Of a DNA stretch of 64,000 nt, positions 18,904-28,584 are shown in pieces. The translations under genes were made by a program, and so were the position numbers. The stretch comes from Flavobacteriales bacterium (GTDB lineage: Bacteria; Bacteroidota; Bacteroidia; Flavobacteriales; Flavobacteriaceae). The stretch is taken from NCBI GenBank assembly GCA_018335925.1, contig JAGXRF010000017.1, positions 124,001 through 188,000 on the forward strand, given 5' to 3'. Numbering within the stretch: position 1 is the first letter of the stretch; each line of letters starts with the position of its first letter. The notes below the pieces were generated by a model, which worked only from the letters and a program-made list of their open reading frames with translations, was not told the origin of the DNA and ran no database searches.

Positions 18904-21900
18904 ATGAAAAACAAAATCATCAAAACATTCGTCATATCCAATTGGGCAATTGACAATCGGATGACGGTTTACGTAATTACAGCCATCTTGGTAATAGGTG
19001 GACTGATGTCGTACTACAACATGCCTAGAGAAAGTTTCCCAGAAATCAAGGAAACCAAAATATATGTGAGTTCGGTAAATCCAGGCAACTCTGCTGAAGA
19101 TGTAGAGAAACTCATCACCAAACCCTTAGAGGAAGAATTCAACAACATTAGTGGGGTTACCAAAATTACTTCTAATACTGTGGATGACTATTCTTCTATC
19201 ATGGTAGAGTTTGATGAAGACATTACCGTTGAAGCAGCCAAACAAAAAGTAAAAGACCAAGTTGATAAAGTAAAAGCAGAATCAGATTGGCCTGTAATTG
19301 ACGGAGTTGGAAAAGTTGAACCCAATGTATTTGACCTCAACATTGCAGAAGAATTTCCGATATTAAATATCAATTTAACCGGAAATTTCACATCTATTCA
19401 ACTAAAAGAATATGCAGAACATTTAGAAGACAAAATTGAACGATTGCCACAAATTAAAGAAGCTGCCATTCGTGGGGTGGACGATAGAGAAGTGGAAATT
19501 GCAGTAGATATGTTCAAAATGAATGCTGCAATGGTAAGTTTTGACGACATCATCAATGCCATTAAATTTGAAAACAAAACCGTATCTGGTGGTAGTGTTA
19601 CCAATAATATCGTTAAAAAGAACATCAGAGTTATTGGAGAAATTGACAACCCATCTCAGTTAGAAAACATAATTGTTAAAAAGCAAGATGGCAATGTGTA
19701 CTTACGAGATATTGCCACAGTAACTTTTAAAGAAAAAGAAAGAACCACTTATGCTCGAAGCTATGGAGAGCCGGTAGTAATGCTCGACATTAAAAAGCGA
19801 AGTGGAAAAAACATGGTGGAAGCCGTAGAGAGCATCAAAAAAATTGTAGAAGAAGCAAAAGATAAATATTTTCCGGATGGTTTAGAAATAACTTTTGCCA
19901 ACGACCAATCGGTAAGAACTTTAGCACAAGTTGACGACTTGGTGAACAACATTATATTTGGGGTATTATTAGTGGTTGGAGTTTTAATGTTCTTTTTTGG
20001 GTTGAGAAACGCTTTATTTGTTGGGGTCGCCATTCCACTATCTATGTTCATGTCATACATGATTTTAGCATCTATGGGCATTACCCTTAACACCATGGTA
20101 CTTTTTGCTTTGGTTATGGGGCTCGGGATGTTGGTAGATAACGGGATTGTGGTAGTTGAAAATGTATACTCGCTTCTATCAAAAGGGCTACCTATTAAAG
20201 AAGCTGCCAAACAAGGAGTTGGAGAAATTGCCTGGCCTATTATTGCTTCAACAGCAACTACCCTTGCTGCCTTTTTCCCATTAGGATTGTGGCCAGGAAC
20301 CATGGGAAAATTCATGGTTTACTTCCCTATGACATTATCGGTGGTACTATTTTCTTCGCTATTTGTTGCGTTGATTATCAATGCGATGCTGACTTCCCGT
20401 TTTATGAAATTGCAAGAAAGTGAATTACGCAAACCAGCATTAATCAAAATATCTGGTTTAATGGCAATCATTGGTGTGCTGTTGGTAATTGCCGGGTTTG
20501 TTTGGAAAGTTGGCTTGTTTAGAGGTTTAGGAAATTTGATGGTTTTCTTTGCTATCATGATGTGGGTGTACAAATACTACTTGATCAAAGCACAATACTT
20601 TTTTCAAAACATCATTTTAACTTGGTTAGAACGAAAATACCAACGTTTCTTAACCTTTGCATTAATGAAAAGAAACGCATTATGGTTTGTATTAGGTACG
20701 TTTGTAATTTTAATTTTATCCTTTGTTGCAGTGGGAATTGCCAAGCCTAACGTATTGTTTCTCCCAGAAAACGAGCCTAACCAAATCATGGTATACATCG
20801 AATTTTCTGAAGGAACTGATATTCAAAAAACGAATGCTTTTACCAAGGAAATCGAGAAAAAGGTGTACAACGTAGTTTCTAAATACGTAGAAGACAACGA
20901 AAACTTTATGGTGGAAACTGCTATAGCTCAAGTTGGACAAGGAGCAGGAAATCCGCAAACCGAAGGTGGCTCTCAAAACGACTTGCCACACAGAGGTAAA
21001 GTTACCTTTTCTATGCGTGAATTCAAATATCGCAAAGGCATTAAAAGTAGCGATGTGATGGAGGAAATCCGTAAATCGGTTCAAGGTTATGCAGGAGTTT
21101 CTATCATTGTTGAAAAAGAACAAAATGGTCCACCAGCAGGATATCCGATTAATATTGAAATTACCGGAGAAAACTACCAACTCATGTTGGCAGAAGCAGA
21201 GCGAATGAAAGATTTTATCAACACCAAAAATATTGCAGGTATTGAAGAATTAAAAATTGACGTCAATCGTTCTAAAGCCTCTTTAAACGTAGGAGTAGAT
21301 GTAGAAAAAGCCGGTCAGTTAGGCATTACTTCCGGGCAAGTAGGACAAACTTTACGAAGAGCTGTGTATGGGGAAAAAATTTCCACTTACAAAGAAGGAA
21401 AAGACGATTACGAAATCAACGTTCGCTTACAACAAGAACAACGTAACAACGAAAATTTGATTTTCAACCAACCATTAACTTTCCGTGACCAAGCATCCGG
21501 AAGATTGGTACAAGTGCCTATTGCATCGTTAATTGAAAAAGAAAATACCAATTCGTTTAATACCATCAAACGTAAAAATTTGAAGAGAGTGATCACAGTT
21601 TACTCTAATGTAATTGGTGGATATAACGGAAATATATTGGTACAAAAAATACAACAAGAACTGAAAGAATACCAAATTCATCCGGAATTGCAATACCAAT
21701 TTACTGGTGAACAAGAAAAACAAGCTGAAAATATGAGCTTTTTAATCAAAGCGTTGTTGATAGCTTTGGGGGGAATTGTTTTAATCTTGGTTGCTCAATT
21801 TAACTCCGTTTCCAAACCAATCATTATCATGGTTTCGGTATTGTTGAGTTTTGGTGGTGTATTTTTTGGGATGGTATTCTTTAAAAACGATTTTGTAATT

Positions 21901-22371
21901 ATCATGACCATGATGGGAATTATTTCGTTAGCCGGAATTGTTGTGAACAATGCCATTGTTTTGATTGATTATACCCAATTATTAATAGACCGAAGATTGG
22001 CCAAAAAAGGATTAGACGAAAATGGATTGCTAAGCCAAAACGAATACAAAAAAGCCATTATCAATGGTGGAGCATCTCGTTTACGTCCGGTATTATTAAC
22101 TGCAATTACTACCGTTTTAGGTTTGATTCCGTTAGCAATCGGGTTAAACATCGATTTTTTTGGCTTGTTTATCAACTACAACCCTAATATTTATTTGGGT
22201 GGTGATAACGTTATTTTTTGGGGACCATTGGCAAAAACGGTAATTTATGGGTTAATTTTTGCCACTTTCCTTACTTTAATCATTGTGCCTTGTATGTTCT
22301 TTTTGTTGCACAAAGGAAAGATTAGGGTTAAAAACAAAAAGAGAAAAAATTTAGATTCAATAGTGGAATAA
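18904..22371 (+). CDS. Efflux RND transporter permease subunit (AcrB/HAE1-like)
   Basis: 1155 aa; RND motifs PRESFPEIKETKIYV, GMLVDNGIVVVENV, GIVVNNAIVLIDY. Confidence 0.95.
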   Translation: MKNKIIKTFVISNWAIDNRMTVYVITAILVIGGLMSYYNMPRESFPEIKETKIYVSSVNPGNSAEDVEKLITKPLEEEFNNISGVTKITSNTVDDYSSIMVEFDEDITVEAAKQKVKDQVDKVKAESDWPVIDGVGKVEPNVFDLNIAEEFPILNINLTGNFTSIQLKEYAEHLEDKIERLPQIKEAAIRGVDDREVEIAVDMFKMNAAMVSFDDIINAIKFENKTVSGGSVTNNIVKKNIRVIGEIDNPSQLENIIVKKQDGNVYLRDIATVTFKEKERTTYARSYGEPVVMLDIKKRSGKNMVEAVESIKKIVEEAKDKYFPDGLEITFANDQSVRTLAQVDDLVNNIIFGVLLVVGVLMFFFGLRNALFVGVAIPLSMFMSYMILASMGITLNTMVLFALVMGLGMLVDNGIVVVENVYSLLSKGLPIKEAAKQGVGEIAWPIIASTATTLAAFFPLGLWPGTMGKFMVYFPMTLSVVLFSSLFVALIINAMLTSRFMKLQESELRKPALIKISGLMAIIGVLLVIAGFVWKVGLFRGLGNLMVFFAIMMWVYKYYLIKAQYFFQNIILTWLERKYQRFLTFALMKRNALWFVLGTFVILILSFVAVGIAKPNVLFLPENEPNQIMVYIEFSEGTDIQKTNAFTKEIEKKVYNVVSKYVEDNENFMVETAIAQVGQGAGNPQTEGGSQNDLPHRGKVTFSMREFKYRKGIKSSDVMEEIRKSVQGYAGVSIIVEKEQNGPPAGYPINIEITGENYQLMLAEAERMKDFINTKNIAGIEELKIDVNRSKASLNVGVDVEKAGQLGITSGQVGQTLRRAVYGEKISTYKEGKDDYEINVRLQQEQRNNENLIFNQPLTFRDQASGRLVQVPIASLIEKENTNSFNTIKRKNLKRVITVYSNVIGGYNGNILVQKIQQELKEYQIHPELQYQFTGEQEKQAENMSFLIKALLIALGGIVLILVAQFNSVSKPIIIMVSVLLSFGGVFFGMVFFKNDFVIIMTMMGIISLAGIVVNNAIVLIDYTQLLIDRRLAKKGLDENGLLSQNEYKKAIINGGASRLRPVLLTAITTVLGLIPLAIGLNIDFFGLFINYNPNIYLGGDNVIFWGPLAKTVIYGLIFATFLTLIIVPCMFFLLHKGKIRVKNKKRKNLDSIVE

Positions 22372-22377
22372 TTTCAC

Positions 22378-22510
22378 AAGAAGGTGTCCAAAAAGTCTAA
22401 TTTTGTCAAGCTGAACTCGTTTCAGCTTCTATAAATATTGGTGTATCAATAAATTTAGATTCTGAAGTAAATTCAGAATGACAGAATCACAACTTTTTAG
22501 ACACCTTCTT
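22378..22510. repeat. REP/BIME-like palindromic intergenic element (copy 1)
   Basis: Outer imperfect IR AAGAAGGTGTCCAAAAAGT/ACTTTTTAGACACCTTCTT enclosing hairpins AAGCTGAA-N5-TTCAGCTT and ATTCTGAA-N5-TTCAGAAT. Confidence 0.65.
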
Positions 22511-22544
22511 TTTATCTTCGAACAGCTTCAATAATGGTCATCTA

Positions 22545-23066
22545 ATGAAGAAATTTTTCTTGCTATTATTTATACTTGCTTTATTTGGTTGTACATCAGA
22601 CACAAAAACGTTTGAAAATGAAGAACTCTCCATTACATTACCCAAATGGGTACAACCAACCAAGGAGTTAAACCCAAATGCTCCTTACCAATGGTGGGAT
22701 CCCGAAAAAAAGTTTTACATCATTCTTAATTCAGAAAGCAAACAAGTAGTTCATGATATTTTGCAAGAAACAGAAGGATTTACTGCAGATTTTAAAGGAA
22801 ATTGTGCTTACTTAAAGAGAGAATTTAAAGAACTTTTTATTACCACCAACATTAATGAAAAAGAGGGAAACTTACACGGAAACAACTTTCAAACTATGCA
22901 ATTACATGCTCGTTTACAAGAATACAAATTTTATTACTCGGTAACTTATGTAGAAACTTCCGACAGATATTATCAACTAGTAATTTGGACAGATTTAGAT
23001 CAAAAAGCAACCTACGAAAACCTCATACAACAAATTTCAACTTCTTTAAAAATAAAAAAGCCCTGA
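22545..23066 (+). CDS. Hypothetical lipoprotein
   Basis: Signal peptide with lipobox ALFGC; no recognised domain. Confidence 0.75.
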   Translation: MKKFFLLLFILALFGCTSDTKTFENEELSITLPKWVQPTKELNPNAPYQWWDPEKKFYIILNSESKQVVHDILQETEGFTADFKGNCAYLKREFKELFITTNINEKEGNLHGNNFQTMQLHARLQEYKFYYSVTYVETSDRYYQLVIWTDLDQKATYENLIQQISTSLKIKKP

Positions 23067-23082
23067 AAAACAGGACTTTTTA
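23054..23082. terminator. Terminator between convergent genes
   Basis: AAAAAAGCCCTG-AAAAA-CAGGACTTTTT. Confidence 0.65.
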
Positions 23083-23103
23083 AACATTTATTTGTTTGGA
23101 ATA

Positions 23104-23454
23104 TTATCTGTCAGCTTGCACGATTTGCGAAGAAGACCATTTTTTAATTTGAGCAACTCTATTATCGGTAAAATCAACTTCATTTAAATCTTTTCCAACC
23201 CAAAACATCCATTTTCCAACTTTTTCTCCATTTACATATTGTCCCATTGCAGTTTTATTTCCATCTGCATCATACGAAACCCACTGACCGTGTGGTTTGG
23301 CATCTTTATAAAATCCGGTTTGACTTACCTGACCATTATCGTGATAAAAAGTAGACTTTACCATCTGACCAACCACCTCGTGCTTTGGTTCTGTTTGCTG
23401 AGCAAACCCAACCATTCCGAACACGAACAACGAAAATACCAACAACTTTTTCAT
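23104..23454 (-). CDS. YwqK-like MORN-type repeat protein (exported)
   Basis: YHDNGQVSQTGFYKDAKPHGQWVSYDADGNKTAMGQYVNGEKVGKWMFW repeats, signal peptide. Confidence 0.8.
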   Translation of the reverse strand: MKKLLVFSLFVFGMVGFAQQTEPKHEVVGQMVKSTFYHDNGQVSQTGFYKDAKPHGQWVSYDADGNKTAMGQYVNGEKVGKWMFWVGKDLNEVDFTDNRVAQIKKWSSSQIVQADR

Positions 23455-23597
23455 CTCTTACTTTTTTAATGATTAACAATTACATTACAAAGATAGAAAT
23501 TATTTTACACTAATATTACTTTTGCTTAACAATTCGGTAACATTAGATGAAAACTTAACATTGGGGATTGTTATACAGCTGATAATCAAACAAATAA

Positions 23598-23621
23598 AAA
23601 AACCTCCAAATGGAGGTTTTT
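23598..23621 (-). terminator. Terminator of the TlpA-like gene
   Basis: AAAAACCTCCA-AA-TGGAGGTTTTT. Confidence 0.7.
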
Positions 23622-23641
23622 CATTATAAGTGTAAATGTAA

Positions 23642-24628
23642 CTACATCATTTGTAACAACATCGGCTTTAATTGTGGGCTAGATGGCCTTGGTGCATTCG
23701 GGTCAACAATGTTTCCATCCGGACCAACCAAAATAAATCTTGGGATTCCTTGGATCCCATAATCTTTTACAATACTGGCATTCCAATCGCCTTCTGCAAA
23801 TAATTGTACCCCACCCAATTGTTGGTCAACAATCATTTTTTTCCACTTTTCATAATCTTTTTTGGCATCAATAGAAACACTTAAAAACACTATGTTTTTT
23901 CCTTCCATTTCGTGCTCTAACTTTTTCAAATGCGGAATTTCTGCTCTACAAGGTGCACACCAAGTGGCCCAAATATCAATATACACATACTTTCCTTTAA
24001 AATCAGCCATACTTGATTTTCCACCTTTGTAATTTTCATAACTAAAAGTTGGTGCAGGTTTTCCTTTTAATTTCAACATTTCTTGGTTGCTGTCATACTG
24101 CATTTGGATCATTTGGTGCTCTTGCTGAAACATTTGCGAAACCATGGTTTTAAAACTTTCTGCCAAGCCTGGTCTTTCTAACAAAGCCAAATCATTTTTC
24201 TTTTTTTGTTCAAAAAACTTGGTAAAAGCATCTTTATCCGGATTCTCGAAATAAGTCATCAATCCTCCATCAGAATTTCCTTTATCTGCCAAAACTTTAT
24301 TCTCAGCACTCCCCTTTCCAGTATAGGTAAGTTTTTCGTCAAATTCATTGGCATCAGTAGTCATCACCAAATCAAAACCATTTTCTAAATACATCAAGGT
24401 ATAATCTTGGGCACCATCAAAAAACTGGTGCAAACCGTTGGTAATTTCCAACTCTTGTTCAAAAATACCTTTGGCATTTACCGGAATCATTTTACGATAA
24501 GTTCTGCTGGCAATGTAAACAGTATCAGATTTTCGATTTTTAATTTCAATTTTAATTTTTAGCTTTTCTTGAGCCATCATAGGCAAACTAAAAAACACAG
24601 CCAAAAAGGCGAGGATTAACTTTTTCAT
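23642..24628 (-). CDS. TlpA-family thiol:disulfide oxidoreductase with N-terminal DUF4369-like domain
   Basis: Thioredoxin motif WATWCAPCRAEIPHLKKL; signal peptide; start placed at MKKLILAF. Confidence 0.9.
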   Translation of the reverse strand: MKKLILAFLAVFFSLPMMAQEKLKIKIEIKNRKSDTVYIASRTYRKMIPVNAKGIFEQELEITNGLHQFFDGAQDYTLMYLENGFDLVMTTDANEFDEKLTYTGKGSAENKVLADKGNSDGGLMTYFENPDKDAFTKFFEQKKKNDLALLERPGLAESFKTMVSQMFQQEHQMIQMQYDSNQEMLKLKGKPAPTFSYENYKGGKSSMADFKGKYVYIDIWATWCAPCRAEIPHLKKLEHEMEGKNIVFLSVSIDAKKDYEKWKKMIVDQQLGGVQLFAEGDWNASIVKDYGIQGIPRFILVGPDGNIVDPNAPRPSSPQLKPMLLQMM

Positions 24629-24778
24629 TTGGTAAAGATTATTGTTGTGAAAGTTCAAATGTAATCAATTTGCTTTTGAATTGCACATACCATACCAAAA
24701 TATTGAATTGTTACAAAATAACCACTAAAACAATTCAAATCCGTTAGGAAATATGGAATAAATCTGGGTAAAAAAAAC

Positions 24779-24786
24779 TAATTTTG
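24779..24786 (+). promoter_or_regulatory. Bacteroidetes -7 element TAATTTTG upstream of aspS
   Basis: TAnnTTTG match 23 nt before ATG. Confidence 0.4.
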
Positions 24787-24808
24787 CACCGCTAAAACAC
24801 GCAATATT

Positions 24809-26551
24809 ATGTACAGAAGTCACACTTGTGGAGAATTAAATGAACAACACATAGGCCAAACCGTTACATTAGCAGGTTGGGTACAAAAAGTAAGAGACAA
24901 AGGATTTATGATTTGGGTAGATGTACGTGACAGATACGGCATCACCCAATTGATTTTTGATGCAGAACGTACCGAAGCATCTGTAATGGAATTAGCCAAA
25001 ACTTTAGGAAGAGAGTTTGTAATCCAAGCTACCGGTAAGGTGATTGAGCGTGAAGCCAAAAACAACAACATGACTACTGGAAGTATCGAAATTTTGGTGG
25101 AAGATTTGAAGCTGTTGAATGCTTCTTTGGTACCACCTTTTACCATTGAAGATTCTACTGATGGTGGAGAAGATTTACGCATGAAATATCGCTATTTGGA
25201 TATCCGAAGAAATCCGGTAAAAAACAGCTTGTTGTTTCGTCATCAAGTAACCATGGCAGTGAGAAATTATTTGTCTGCCGAAGGTTTTTGCGAAATTGAA
25301 ACTCCTTATTTGATCAAATCCACTCCTGAGGGAGCAAGAGATTTTGTGGTTCCTAGCAGAATGAATCCCGGACAGTTTTACGCATTGCCACAATCGCCAC
25401 AAACGTTTAAACAATTGTTGATGGTGGGTGGTATGGATAAATACTTTCAAATTGTAAAGTGTTTTAGAGATGAAGATTTAAGAGCCGATCGTCAACCCGA
25501 ATTTACACAAATTGACTGTGAAATGGCTTTTGTGGAGCAGGAAGATATCTTAAACACTTTTGAAGGATTGACTCGCCATTTATTGAAAGAAATCAAAGGT
25601 GTGGATGTAGAAAGTTTCCCGAGAATGACTTTTGAAGAAGCCATGAAAACTTACGGAAACGACAAGCCAGACATTCGTTTCGGAATGAAATTTTGCGAAA
25701 TAACTGATTTTCCGGCAGGCTTTCCGGTTTTTGATGCCGCAGAATTGGTGGTGGGAATTAACGTAGAAGGCTGTGCAAACTATACCAGAAAACAATTAGA
25801 CGAACTTACTGATTGGGTAAAACGACCACAAATTGGAGCTACCGGTTTGGTTTATGTGAGATATAACGAAGATGGTACTTTGAAATCTTCTATAGATAAA
25901 TTTTATACAGAAGATGTATTAAAATGCTGGGCTACACAAATGCAAGCAAAACCGGGAGATTTAATCTTAATTTTATCAGGAAAAACCGACAAAACCCGTT
26001 CGCAATTAAGTGCATTACGAATGGAATTAGGCAATCGATTAGGACTACGTAAACCAGATGAATTTGCACCGCTATGGGTGGTAGATTTTCCGTTATTAGA
26101 ATGGGATGAAGAAAGCCAACGTTACCATGCCATGCACCATCCGTTTACCTCTCCAAAACCTGAGGATATTGATTTGTTAGAAACCAACCCCGGTGCAGTG
26201 AGAGCCAATGCTTATGACATGGTATTAAATGGCAACGAAATTGGAGGTGGTTCGATACGTATTTTTGACAAAGCATTGCAAAGCCGTATGTTTGATTTAT
26301 TGGGTTTTACCAAAGAACAAGCAGAATACCAATTTGGATTTTTAATGAATGCTTTTCAGTTTGGTGCTCCTCCTCATGGTGGTTTGGCTTTTGGTTTAGA
26401 TCGTTTGGTGGCAATTTTAGGAGGCCAAGAAACCATTAGAGATTTTATTGCATTCCCTAAAAACAATTCAGGAAGAGATGTGATGATTGATGCTCCATCG
26501 GTGATAGATGTGGAACAATTAAATGAATTACACATACAATTAAAATCATAA
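24809..26551 (+). CDS. aspS: Aspartate--tRNA ligase
   Basis: Full-length class II synthetase; [56 protein letters not shown]. Confidence 0.98.
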   Translation: MYRSHTCGELNEQHIGQTVTLAGWVQKVRDKGFMIWVDVRDRYGITQLIFDAERTEASVMELAKTLGREFVIQATGKVIEREAKNNNMTTGSIEILVEDLKLLNASLVPPFTIEDSTDGGEDLRMKYRYLDIRRNPVKNSLLFRHQVTMAVRNYLSAEGFCEIETPYLIKSTPEGARDFVVPSRMNPGQFYALPQSPQTFKQLLMVGGMDKYFQIVKCFRDEDLRADRQPEFTQIDCEMAFVEQEDILNTFEGLTRHLLKEIKGVDVESFPRMTFEEAMKTYGNDKPDIRFGMKFCEITDFPAGFPVFDAAELVVGINVEGCANYTRKQLDELTDWVKRPQIGATGLVYVRYNEDGTLKSSIDKFYTEDVLKCWATQMQAKPGDLILILSGKTDKTRSQLSALRMELGNRLGLRKPDEFAPLWVVDFPLLEWDEESQRYHAMHHPFTSPKPEDIDLLETNPGAVRANAYDMVLNGNEIGGGSIRIFDKALQSRMFDLLGFTKEQAEYQFGFLMNAFQFGAPPHGGLAFGLDRLVAILGGQETIRDFIAFPKNNSGRDVMIDAPSVIDVEQLNELHIQLKS

Positions 26552-26555
26552 ATTC

Positions 26556-26789
26556 ATGATTTGGGTAATTAGAATTTTGTTTGTTTTGGTTCTTGGTTTT
26601 ATAGGCTATGGTTGGTGGTTAAATGGCTTAGACTCTAACGAAGGAGATAAATTTGTTGGTATTGGAGTTTTGTTGATGAGTTTGGTATTTATGCCAGTTT
26701 TTTTGTTTCATCGGTATAAAAACAAGAAACTTAGCGACTATACCTTTAAATTTGATGAAAAAACACCCAAAAAACCTGAAAATCAATAA
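26556..26789 (+). CDS. Small hypothetical membrane protein
   Basis: 77 aa with two hydrophobic segments, 4 nt after aspS on same strand. Confidence 0.65.
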   Translation: MIWVIRILFVLVLGFIGYGWWLNGLDSNEGDKFVGIGVLLMSLVFMPVFLFHRYKNKKLSDYTFKFDEKTPKKPENQ

Positions 26790-26837
26790 TTTTTCAAAAA
26801 AAATCTCTGAAAAAATCATTGGTGTTGTTTTATAGTC

Positions 26838-26845
26838 TACCTTTG
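26838..26845 (+). promoter_or_regulatory. Bacteroidetes -7 element TACCTTTG upstream of cold shock gene
   Basis: TAnnTTTG match; possible TTG 16 nt upstream. Confidence 0.4.
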
Positions 26846-26872
26846 GCCATTATTAATTTTTTTTTATTCATT

Positions 26873-27070
26873 ATGAGTACAGGTACTGTAAAATTTTTCA
26901 ATGAGTCTAAAGGGTATGGTTTCATCACCGATGAATCAACCGGAAGAGACATCTTTGTTCACGCAACCGGAATTAAGTCTGAGACTTTAAAAGAAGGTGA
27001 CCGTGTTTCTTACGAAGAGCAAGACGGAAGAAAAGGTAAAGTAGCTGCCCAAGTGGTAGTGATCGACTAA
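26873..27070 (+). CDS. Cold shock protein (CspA family)
   Basis: MSTGTVKFFNESKGYGFITDESTGRDIFVHATGI; start placed at internal ATG. Confidence 0.95.
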   Translation: MSTGTVKFFNESKGYGFITDESTGRDIFVHATGIKSETLKEGDRVSYEEQDGRKGKVAAQVVVID

Positions 27071-27110
27071 TATATCAGCAGATTATTTAGATTACCGAAT
27101 GGCTAAGCAA

Positions 27111-27140
27111 ACGTCTCCAAAATTGGAGACGTTTTTTTTA
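27111..27140. terminator. Terminator after cold shock gene
   Basis: ACGTCTCCAA-AA-TTGGAGACGT followed by T-run. Confidence 0.8.
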
Positions 27141-27143
27141 TGT

Positions 27144-27998
27144 TCAAATTTTCAATTTTGCCATCATTTTTTTCCATCGATATTTTCGGATAAACTTTTC
27201 TTGGGCTTTGTTCACCATTTTTGGTTTTCGAGCAAACCACGATTGCAAAAATCCTTGTAAATAAGCAATCAAAAAATGAAAACTTTTTTTCTTCCAAGCT
27301 AACTTTAAAGATGCTATGCAAGTAATCCAAAAACCATAACCAATAGCATAAAAGGCTTCGCCTTGTTTTTTAGCTGCACTTGGGGCATAATTGGCTCCGG
27401 TTGGTTTTAAATGTTTTACTTGTAACGAGGTATCCGTTACTACTCTCCAACCATAAAATTTACATAGTAGCTCATCCAAAGTGTCCCATCCCATTTGAGG
27501 TTGTAAACCTCCTATTTGATTAAAAGCTTCTATGCGATAAGCTTTTAAAGCACCTCTGATATGATCTTGGTCTGTAAGGCTTTCTAAAACCCAATTCTCA
27601 TCTTTTTCAATGTAACAAAACCCACCTGCCATACCAATTTTGGCATCAGATTGAAAATGATTTAATATCGTTTCAAAGTAATTAGCCGGAAAAATTAAGT
27701 CTGCATCAATTTTGGCAATCACATCCAATGTTTCCTCTGCTATGGTTTGCCATCCTTCGTTAAAAGCATGAATTACTTTACTTCCAGGTTGGTGGGTAGC
27801 GGCTGACTTTTTACGCACTAAAGAAATAAAAGGATAAGTATCTACAAAAGTTTGTACTATTTTTTCCGTATAATCGGTTGAGTTATCATTTACCACCACA
27901 ATTTTTGTAGGTAAAACCGTTTGTTCTACCAAAGACTGTAGTGTGAAAGCAATGAATTTTTCTTCATTATAAGTTGGAATAACAATCGCGTATTTCAT
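27144..27998 (-). CDS. Glycosyltransferase family 2
   Basis: YAIVIPTYNEEKFIAFTLQSLVEQTVLPTKIVVVNDNSTD, DAD-like KIDADLIFP. Confidence 0.92.
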   Translation of the reverse strand: MKYAIVIPTYNEEKFIAFTLQSLVEQTVLPTKIVVVNDNSTDYTEKIVQTFVDTYPFISLVRKKSAATHQPGSKVIHAFNEGWQTIAEETLDVIAKIDADLIFPANYFETILNHFQSDAKIGMAGGFCYIEKDENWVLESLTDQDHIRGALKAYRIEAFNQIGGLQPQMGWDTLDELLCKFYGWRVVTDTSLQVKHLKPTGANYAPSAAKKQGEAFYAIGYGFWITCIASLKLAWKKKSFHFLIAYLQGFLQSWFARKPKMVNKAQEKFIRKYRWKKMMAKLKI

Positions 27999-28010
27999 CC
28001 AACAAATTCT

Positions 28011-28541
28011 TTAATTGGAGTTTACTTTTTTAGCATATACCAAATAATATCTAGGAGTAAACCACCGCAATAAAGGTCGGATGCCAAACTTTTTTACCGG
28101 ATGGGTAAACTTAAGACTATCTACTATTTCAAAACCTGCTTTTTGTAACAACCAATCTAATTGCCAGGCTTCAAACTCGTGGTAATGTCTGTCCCACGGA
28201 TCGGTTTTACTTTGGTAAGCTTTTGCAAACCACAATCGTAATGGCACCGAGATAAACACTTTATCTGCTTGCACATTTTTTAAGATGGTATATGGATTGA
28301 GCAAGTGTTCTACTATTTCAAATGCAGTAACTGCTTGGTAAGATGCTTTGTTAAGTGCTGAACAATCGTCATCTAAATCTTCTCCGTTGGTATTGATTAC
28401 TTCAAAACCTTTTTCTTTCATTAAATGAGATAACGGATTAGATACGCCCAAATCAAGAATTACTTCATTGGTTGAAAGATGTTTTTGTAAAAAATCTAAC
28501 GTGATTAGAAAGCGTTTTTGCGGATAGGTTTTTTCGTACAT
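28011..28541 (-). CDS. Class I SAM-dependent methyltransferase
   Basis: VILDLGVSNPLSHLM, VTAFEIVEHLLNPYTILKNV; start may be MYEKTYPQ. Confidence 0.8.
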   Translation of the reverse strand: MYEKTYPQKRFLITLDFLQKHLSTNEVILDLGVSNPLSHLMKEKGFEVINTNGEDLDDDCSALNKASYQAVTAFEIVEHLLNPYTILKNVQADKVFISVPLRLWFAKAYQSKTDPWDRHYHEFEAWQLDWLLQKAGFEIVDSLKFTHPVKKFGIRPLLRWFTPRYYLVYAKKVNSN

Positions 28542-28584
28542 GCCATAAATAATAGGAATCAAAAGTACAACAATTCCGATAGCT

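Noticed and set aside
23104-23454. Toxin-antitoxin system (YwqK family 'antitoxin' naming)
   Set aside because: Only a MORN-like repeat exported protein is present; no partner toxin gene is adjacent, and the family label is not evidence of a TA system.
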